From Dokdonella_A ginsengisoli (GTDB lineage Bacteria > Pseudomonadota > Gammaproteobacteria > Xanthomonadales > Rhodanobacteraceae), in assembly GCF_042652785.1 (NCBI RefSeq), contig NZ_JBHSHD010000005.1:62001-126000 (forward strand): a DNA stretch of 64,000 nucleotides, written 5' to 3'. The notes beneath the pieces are model-generated. The model was not told where the DNA came from and searched no databases. It was given only the letters and a program-made list of their open reading frames with translations. Of this stretch, positions 58,514 to 64,000 are shown piece after piece; the first letter of the stretch is position 1, and the number at the start of each line of letters is the position of its first letter. Position numbers and translations under genes: made by a program.

Positions 58514-61500
58514 TCAGCGCTCGGCGCCGTCGAAGCCGTCCGTGAAGATCGCGTCGTCGATGTCGGTGGTGCAGGTCACGGCCACGTCGGTGACGTCTGC
58601 GCCGGCGATGCTGCCGCTGCCGCCGGTCACGGTGCAGGTCTGCGCCGGCGAGGTGGGCTGGCTCGCCACCGTCACCGCGTAGGAGACGCCGTCGGCGAGC
58701 TCGGTGCTGAAGGCGAACGCGCCGTCCGCCACCAGCGGCAGGTTCTCGCTGCCGTTGAGGCTGAGCACCAGCCCGCTGCCGGCGAGGCCGCCGAGCGTGC
58801 CGCCGACCGTGTGGGTGGGCGGCTCGTCGCCGATCTGCAGCGTGTAGTCCTCGGCCTGGCCGTAGCCGTCGGTGTTGCAGGGGCCGCCGGCGGAGCTGAA
58901 CTTCTTCGTCACGCGCAGACGCGTCGTTCCGCTGGCGGTGGCCGGCACGGCGATGCCGGCGGTCACCTGCTGGCCGTCGACGCCGGTCGAGTTGTCGATG
59001 CTGCCGATCGGGAAGGTTTCGCCGGCGTCGCCGAAGTCGCCGTCGCGGTTCCAGTCGACGTAGGCCGTGATCACCGTCGTGTAGTCGCCGTCGGTATTGC
59101 CCTCGACCGCCATCGGCACCGTCGTTCCCGGCGACAGGTGGCCGACGATCGCAGTGAAGTCCTCGTGCGCGGGCGTGCCGTTGAGGGTCGGGCTGGTGCG
59201 GTTGTCGATGCCGGCGAAGTCGACCAGGGTGATCGGCTCGACGTTGTTCGAGACCGCCCACGGGCAGTACGGCTCGGGGAAGGTGACGCCGGTCGTGAAC
59301 GAGAACGCGGACGACCACGCGCTGTCGCCGCACGGGCTGTTCGCGCGCACGCGCCAGTGGTACGTCGTCAGCGGCGCCAGCGGCGTGCCCGGCGTCCAGG
59401 TGGCTTCGTCGACCTCGGCGGTGGCGACGATGTCGGCGAATGCCGCGTCGCTGGCCACTTCGATCGTGTAGCTGACCGCGGACGGATCGTCCGACCAGGT
59501 GAACACGGGCTGGCGCGGCGTGCCGGCGGCGGCGTCGGCCGGGGCGAGCAGGCTCGCCGCGCCCGGAGTGCCGCTGGCCACGGTCACGCCGAACGACACC
59601 GAGCGCTCGGTCGGCGAGGCGGCGCCGTCGGTGGCGAACAGCGTGATCTCGTAGTCGCCGGGTGCGGCGGCCGCCGCGGTGCCGAGGGTGATCGTGCCGC
59701 TGGCGGCCGGATCGGCCGGCGTGATCGGATTGGGCGTCGCGGTTGCGGTCGGGAATACGCTGGTGTCGATGCCCGGGAAGCTCAGCGTCACCGCGGAGGA
59801 GAAGCCGCCGAACGCGCGTGCGCTGAACGCGATCGGGTCGGCCGGCTGGCCGGCGCAGACCGCGACGTCGCCGCCGCCGATCGCGAGCTGGAAGCTCGGG
59901 CCGCCGGCCACGTTCGTCACGCGACCGACGTAGGACTTCTGCTGCGGCGAGGTGCCGCCGGCCGGGATGCGGTTGTCGGTCCAGCTCATCGCGACGGTGT
60001 TGGCGAGCGACACGGACAGGCCGTTGTAGTCGCCCCATTCCTGGCCGTTGTTGATGTTCTGCGAAACGATCTGCGACACGCGCGTCTCGTCCGTCCAGGT
60101 GCTGCCGCCGTCGGCCGAGTAGACGTAGTAGAAGTCGACGCCGGCGCGGTTGGTCGAATTGCGCGTGTCGTAGAAGCCGATGTGCACGATGCCGTTGGCG
60201 TCGACGTCGAGCCAGGGGTGGTAGCGATCGACCGTGGCCTGGTCGGTGGTCGAGTGCGGCGTGCTGGCGACCTGCCAGGTGGCGCCCTGGTCGTCGGAAT
60301 AGACCACCTGCACCCAGCCGTGCGAGGCGGAAGCGGTGCCGCTGCCGTCGCCCGGGCTGTTGGGCGCCTCGTCGGTGAAGGCGAGGTAGACGCGGCCGTC
60401 GTGCGGTCCGCCGGACTGGTCGACGTCGGCCGACACGTAGATGAAGGCGCGGCGCGACTCCATCGACGGGATGGCGAAATCGAACTCGCCGTGCAGGTCG
60501 TAGGCCTGTACCGGTGCGGAGAACGTCGCGCCGCCGTCGCTGGAGGTGACCACCCAGATCGCCGAGCTGGGGTGGTTGGCAGTGCTGGGCCAGGCGTAGT
60601 AGATCCGGCCCTGGGCGTCGGTCGTAATGTCGCTGCCGATGCCGCGCGCGGCGGTGCCGAAGGAGATCGGCGTCTGGAACGTCTGCGCGCGGTCGGTCGA
60701 GCGCGCGAAGTACATCGTGTTGCCCTGGTGCCAGGTGGTGTAGACGTAGTCCAGATAGGGCGAGCCGGGCGACTTGTCGACGTGGATGTATTCCTTGTCC
60801 GAGCCGCCGGACGACACCTGCAGCGCCGGGCCCCAGGTCTGGCCGAAGTCGGTGGAACGGAACACGACGGTGCGGAAGCTGCTCGAGCCGCCGAGCGAGG
60901 CGGTGTAGGCGACGGTGCCGTCGGACGACCAGTCCGAAGCCGGATCGCAGCAGGTGTTGGGCAGGGTGCCCGCCGACATCCAGGTCACGCCGCCGTCGCT
61001 GGAGTAGTTCATGCTCTGGCCGCCGGGGCCGTTGGAGCCGGCGATGACGATGTTCGGATCGACCGGGTTGAACTCGATGCCGGTCTCGTTGTTGCCGATC
61101 GCCATCGGGCCCTCGCCTTCGACCGGCACCGCGTGCGGCAGCGGATCGGTGGCGTAGATCAGGCCCGGCGGAGGATTGTGCGGATCGGGCTGCGCGTAGA
61201 TGCCCAGGCCGCGGCGCTCCAGCTTGCCGTTGCGCATCAGGCCGCCGTAGCGCACGAGGAATTCCTTGTCGGTTTCGCGCGGATAGTACTTTTCCAGCGG
61301 ATGGCCCTCGGCGGCGAATTCCTTGCGCTTGAGCACCTTGAAGAACGCCGGCACGCCGCGCACGGGACGGTCGTCGGCCGGCAGCAGCGCGACGTCCGCC
61401 GCGGTCAGCTCGTAGTTGCGGTCGTCCCACGGGCCGAACCGCACGAGGCTTGCGTAATCGACCGCCGGGTCGGCCCCGCGGGCCTGCTCGACGACCGCGG

Positions 61501-61609
61501 GCGTTTCCTTCGGCTCCGTTGCCGCTGCGGCGGTGTCGGCGTGGCCCGCGCCGAGCGCGAGCAGGGCGGCGCAGGCGAGCGCCGCGCCGGTTGGATGCGA
61601 TTTCTTCAT
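58514..61609 (-). CDS. Large exported Asp-box/GEVED protein with IFxDGFD tail
   Basis: A 1031-residue exported protein. A signal peptide ends near GAGHADTAAA. Residues 160-560 hold a sialidase-like propeller with at least five Asp-box motifs (SSDGGVTW, STDFGQTW, SSDGGATF, SDDQGATW, SADGGSTW). Then come a beta domain (GDVAVCAGQPADPI), a fibronectin-like domain (YTIEVASDAAF, TTYHWRVRANSPCGDSAW), a GEVED-like domain (ITAYVDWNRDGDFGDAGETF) and a last small sandwich. The chain ends DDAIFTDGFDGAER. The arginine triad of true sialidases was not found, so binding rather than hydrolysis is more likely. It is followed by a strong terminator. Confidence 0.88.
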   Translation of the reverse strand: MKKSHPTGAALACAALLALGAGHADTAAAATEPKETPAVVEQARGADPAVDYASLVRFGPWDDRNYELTAADVALLPADDRPVRGVPAFFKVLKRKEFAAEGHPLEKYYPRETDKEFLVRYGGLMRNGKLERRGLGIYAQPDPHNPPPGLIYATDPLPHAVPVEGEGPMAIGNNETGIEFNPVDPNIVIAGSNGPGGQSMNYSSDGGVTWMSAGTLPNTCCDPASDWSSDGTVAYTASLGGSSSFRTVVFRSTDFGQTWGPALQVSSGGSDKEYIHVDKSPGSPYLDYVYTTWHQGNTMYFARSTDRAQTFQTPISFGTAARGIGSDITTDAQGRIYYAWPSTANHPSSAIWVVTSSDGGATFSAPVQAYDLHGEFDFAIPSMESRRAFIYVSADVDQSGGPHDGRVYLAFTDEAPNSPGDGSGTASASHGWVQVVYSDDQGATWQVASTPHSTTDQATVDRYHPWLDVDANGIVHIGFYDTRNSTNRAGVDFYYVYSADGGSTWTDETRVSQIVSQNINNGQEWGDYNGLSVSLANTVAMSWTDNRIPAGGTSPQQKSYVGRVTNVAGGPSFQLAIGGGDVAVCAGQPADPIAFSARAFGGFSSAVTLSFPGIDTSVFPTATATPNPITPADPAASGTITLGTAAAAAPGDYEITLFATDGAASPTERSVSFGVTVASGTPGAASLLAPADAAAGTPRQPVFTWSDDPSAVSYTIEVASDAAFADIVATAEVDEATWTPGTPLAPLTTYHWRVRANSPCGDSAWSSAFSFTTGVTFPEPYCPWAVSNNVEPITLVDFAGIDNRTSPTLNGTPAHEDFTAIVGHLSPGTTVPMAVEGNTDGDYTTVITAYVDWNRDGDFGDAGETFPIGSIDNSTGVDGQQVTAGIAVPATASGTTRLRVTKKFSSAGGPCNTDGYGQAEDYTLQIGDEPPTHTVGGTLGGLAGSGLVLSLNGSENLPLVADGAFAFSTELADGVSYAVTVASQPTSPAQTCTVTGGSGSIAGADVTDVAVTCTTDIDDAIFTDGFDGAER

Positions 61610-61890
61610 TCGATGACTCCCCAGTGATGCCAAGATTTGCGTCTCCCACGCTCCCTTCGCGATGTCCTTCCCCCGTTTCCATGCGACTGGAGACCGATCG
61701 TGTACTACGCCTTGAGGCTTATTACAACCGCTTCTATGGGCCGATCGTGAGCGCGTCGACGAATGGGCCGAGCCGACGGTCGGGGCGCCGCGAAGCGGCC
61801 TGCGCGCCCGTGGCGTGACTTCCGGCGCAGGCGTCGCCGCCGCGCTCGTGCAACCGTCGTCGCCCTTCCGCACGAAGCTTGGGAGTCCGC
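61610..61890. promoter_or_regulatory. 281-base divergent spacer
   Basis: No gene is supported here. It separates the Asp-box protein gene (minus) from the tricorn-type protease gene (plus). The stretch 61699-61740 (TACTACGCCTTGAGGCTTAT and following) is the most A/T-rich part and the best place for promoters. I could not assign -35/-10 boxes with confidence. Confidence 0.4.
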
Positions 61891-64000
61891 ATGTCCGCCC
61901 GCCGTCCGCTCTCGCTTGCCATCCTGGCAAGCCTGTTCCTGTCGCCTGCCGCCTTCGCCGGCACCAAGCTGCTGCGCTTTCCCGACGTCTGCGGCGACAA
62001 GGTCGTGTTCACCTACGCCGGCGACCTGTGGACCGCCTCGACCCAGGGCGGCACCGCGGTCCGCCTGACCGCCGGGCCGGGCCTGGAGCAGTCCGCGCGC
62101 TTCTCGCCGGACTGCTCGACCGTCGCCTTCACCGGCCAGTACGGCGGCGACGACCAGGTCTACACGATCGCCGCCGGCGGCGGCGAGCCGAAGCAGCTGA
62201 CGTTCTATCCGGCCAAGGGCCCGCTGCCGCAGCGCTGGGGCTTCGACAACCAGGTCTACGGCTGGACGCCGGACGGCAAGTCCGTGCTGTTCCGCTCGTG
62301 GGAGCAGTCGATCAGCGAATCCAATCCGCGCCTGTACACGGTGCCCGCCGAAGGCGGCCTGCCGACCGCGCTGCCGATGCCGGTCGCCGGCGTCGGCCGC
62401 TATTCGCCGGACGGCAGCAAGATCGTCTATTCGCCCAAGTACCGCGACTTCCGCACCTGGAACCGCTACGTCGGCGGCTGGGCGCAGGACCTGTACGTCT
62501 ACGACTTCGCCGCGAAGTCGGCCAAGAACATCACCAACGATCCGAACACCGACCGCGATCCGGTGTGGATCGGCGATGCGGTGTATTTCATCGCCGACCG
62601 CGGCGCGCACCTGAACCTGTACCGCTACGACACCGCCAGCGGCGACACCAAGCAGCTGACCGACTACCAGGGCGCCGACGCGCGCTGGGCCAGCGGCGAC
62701 ACCAAGGGCCGCATCGTGTTCGAGGTCGACGGCGAGCTGCACCTGTACGACACGCAGTCCAGCAAGGACCAGGCGCTGGACATCACCGTGCCGAGCGATC
62801 TGGTGCGCACGCGCGCGCAGGAGCGCAGCGTCAAGGACAAGATCGAGGACTACGCGCTCAGCGCGAACGGCAAGCGCGCGCTGTTCACCGCGCGCGGCGA
62901 GGTGTTCAGCGTGCCGATCAAGGACGGCATCACGCTCAACCTCACGCACACGCCCGGTGCGCACGAGCGCGAGGCGGAGTGGTCGCACGACGGCCGGCGC
63001 ATCGTCTACGTCTCCGACCAGAGCGGCGAGGACGCGATCTGGGTGCGCGACGCCGACGGCGGCAACGCCAAGCCGCTGACCAGCGAGACCTTCGGTCGCC
63101 TGTACGCGCCGCGCTGGTCGCCCGACGGTTCGCGCATCGCCTTCGTCGACAGCAACAACAACCTGCGCATCGTCGCCGCCAGCGGCGGACCCGCACCGGT
63201 CGTCGCGCACGAGCTGGCCTATCCGCGCCGCGACCACGTCTGGTCGCCGGGCGGGCACTACCTGGCCTTTTCGCTGACCGACAAGGACGACATCAAGCCG
63301 CGCCTGCACGTATACGACCTCGCCGCCGGCAAGAGCGTGCGCGTGGGCGACGCGCGCTTCGATTCGTACTCGCCGTCGTTCTCGCCGGACGGCCAGTACC
63401 TGTACTTCCTCGGCAACCGCGAATGGGCGCCGCAGCTGTCCAACATCGAATGGAACTTCGCCGGCAACCGCAGCACCGGCCTGTACGCGCTGGCGCTGCG
63501 CAAGGGCGTGGGCAATCCGTTCGCGCCGCGCAACGACAGCGCCGCGGCCGAGGACAAGAAGGACGGCGACGCCGACAAGAAGGACGAGGCCAAGCCGAAG
63601 GCGGCCGCCGACGTCAACGACCGCATCGAGTTCGAGGGCCTCGACGCGCGCCTGACCCGCGCGCCGATCGATCCGGACAACATCGACGGCTTCGAGGTCA
63701 CCAGGAAGGCGATCCTCTACGTCGTCAGCGACGGCCAGTACTACGGCCGCGACGGCGCCTTCAAGACCAAGCTGAAGGCGTGGTCGTTCGAGCAGCGCAA
63801 GAGCGAGGACGTGTTCGAGGGCGTCGACGGCCTGTCGATCTCGCGCGACGGCAGCACCGCGCTGGTCAAGAGCGACGGCGCCTACAAGGTGATCGACCTC
63901 GACGCCGGCAAGCCCGAGCCGAAGGACGTCAAGACCGACGGCCTGTTCGCCCTGGTCGACCCGAAGGCCGAGTACGCCGAGATCTTCCGCGAGACCTGGC
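61891..64000 (+). CDS. Tricorn-type protease (S41), 3' end beyond window
   Basis: At least 703 codons of an exported tricorn-like protease; the gene runs off the window. A signal peptide ends near LSPAAFAGTKL. The visible part is the two stacked beta-propellers: VVFTYAGDLWTASTQGG, VFTGQYGGDDQVYTI-type strands, WSPDGSRIAFVDSNNN and SPGGHYLAFS. An acidic-lysine linker (EDKKDGDADKKDEAKPK) near residue 555-572 and the entry to the second propeller follow. The PDZ and catalytic S41 domains should lie beyond the window and could not be checked. Tricorn-type proteins feed peptide breakdown downstream of larger proteases; here the neighbours are other exported proteins. Confidence 0.88.
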   Translation, partial: MSARRPLSLAILASLFLSPAAFAGTKLLRFPDVCGDKVVFTYAGDLWTASTQGGTAVRLTAGPGLEQSARFSPDCSTVAFTGQYGGDDQVYTIAAGGGEPKQLTFYPAKGPLPQRWGFDNQVYGWTPDGKSVLFRSWEQSISESNPRLYTVPAEGGLPTALPMPVAGVGRYSPDGSKIVYSPKYRDFRTWNRYVGGWAQDLYVYDFAAKSAKNITNDPNTDRDPVWIGDAVYFIADRGAHLNLYRYDTASGDTKQLTDYQGADARWASGDTKGRIVFEVDGELHLYDTQSSKDQALDITVPSDLVRTRAQERSVKDKIEDYALSANGKRALFTARGEVFSVPIKDGITLNLTHTPGAHEREAEWSHDGRRIVYVSDQSGEDAIWVRDADGGNAKPLTSETFGRLYAPRWSPDGSRIAFVDSNNNLRIVAASGGPAPVVAHELAYPRRDHVWSPGGHYLAFSLTDKDDIKPRLHVYDLAAGKSVRVGDARFDSYSPSFSPDGQYLYFLGNREWAPQLSNIEWNFAGNRSTGLYALALRKGVGNPFAPRNDSAAAEDKKDGDADKKDEAKPKAAADVNDRIEFEGLDARLTRAPIDPDNIDGFEVTRKAILYVVSDGQYYGRDGAFKTKLKAWSFEQRKSEDVFEGVDGLSISRDGSTALVKSDGAYKVIDLDAGKPEPKDVKTDGLFALVDPKAEYAEIFRETW

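Noticed and set aside
58514..61609. True sialidase
   Set aside because: Asp-boxes show a propeller but occur in many non-enzymes; the arginine triad and Tyr/Glu pair of sialidases were not found.
58271..61627. A 1118-codon open frame on the plus strand
   Set aside because: Antisense to the Asp-box/GEVED gene, whose repeats and tail are unmistakable.

Overview
The window is high-GC bacterial DNA with dense coding and strong third-position G/C. Several features point to a gammaproteobacterium of the Lysobacterales (Xanthomonadales), most like Rhodanobacteraceae such as Dokdonella: two large TonB-dependent receptors of the xanthomonad type, a cytochrome c4-dsbA-dsbA cluster divergent from engB, a plant-type gshA, and large secreted proteins carrying an 'IFxDGF[DE]' motif. 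This placement is inferred from gene content; there is no rRNA or tRNA gene in the window.

Layout. 0-8.5 kb: an SBF-like transporter, then a peptide-use group (secreted S9 peptidase, TonB-dependent receptor, M19-like protein with missing metal ligands), a glutathione peroxidase and a small exported protein. 8.5-18.9 kb: a membrane winged-helix/TPR regulator, a secreted kelch-type protein, a phytoene-desaturase-like oxidoreductase, a SnoaL-like lipoprotein overlapping an MHS-type MFS transporter, and a large surface protein with tandem repeats and an IPTL-CTERM-like tail. 19-22.3 kb: a tight three-gene unit (DUF3617-like protein, short D,D-carboxypeptidase, TMTC-like membrane protein). 22.4-26.5 kb: the macromolecular-synthesis neighbourhood (dnaG, pspC-like gene, yqeY, rpsU; divergent tsaD). 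dnaG carries an in-frame palindromic repeat that is translated.

26.4-38.3 kb: lipoprotein genes, folate genes (folB, folK, a FolM-like reductase), the Anbu-associated set (ATP-grasp, alpha-E, Anbu proteasome homologue), a MidA-like methyltransferase, cca and an NDUFA9-like reductase. 38.4-48.3 kb: lytic transglycosylase slt, a second TonB-dependent receptor, an endonuclease/exonuclease/phosphatase-family gene, three consecutive dsbA paralogues, cytochrome c4 and engB. 48.3-64 kb: a block of very large exported proteins (S8 subtilase, a 1037-residue beta-rich protein, an Asp-box/GEVED protein, and a tricorn-type protease cut by the window end), with a GNAT gene, a LysR regulator and gshA between them.

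The most interesting signal is a short motif, D-x-I-F-x-[DN]-G-F-[DE]. It lies at the extreme C terminus of three unrelated exported proteins and inside a fourth. It lacks the hydrophobic segment of known tripartite sorting tails and may be an undescribed tag for secretion or surface display. Other points of note are the palindromic element inside dnaG, the triple dsbA array, two clusters of CTCTCCCGC palindromes, and the catalytically suspect M19 homologue.
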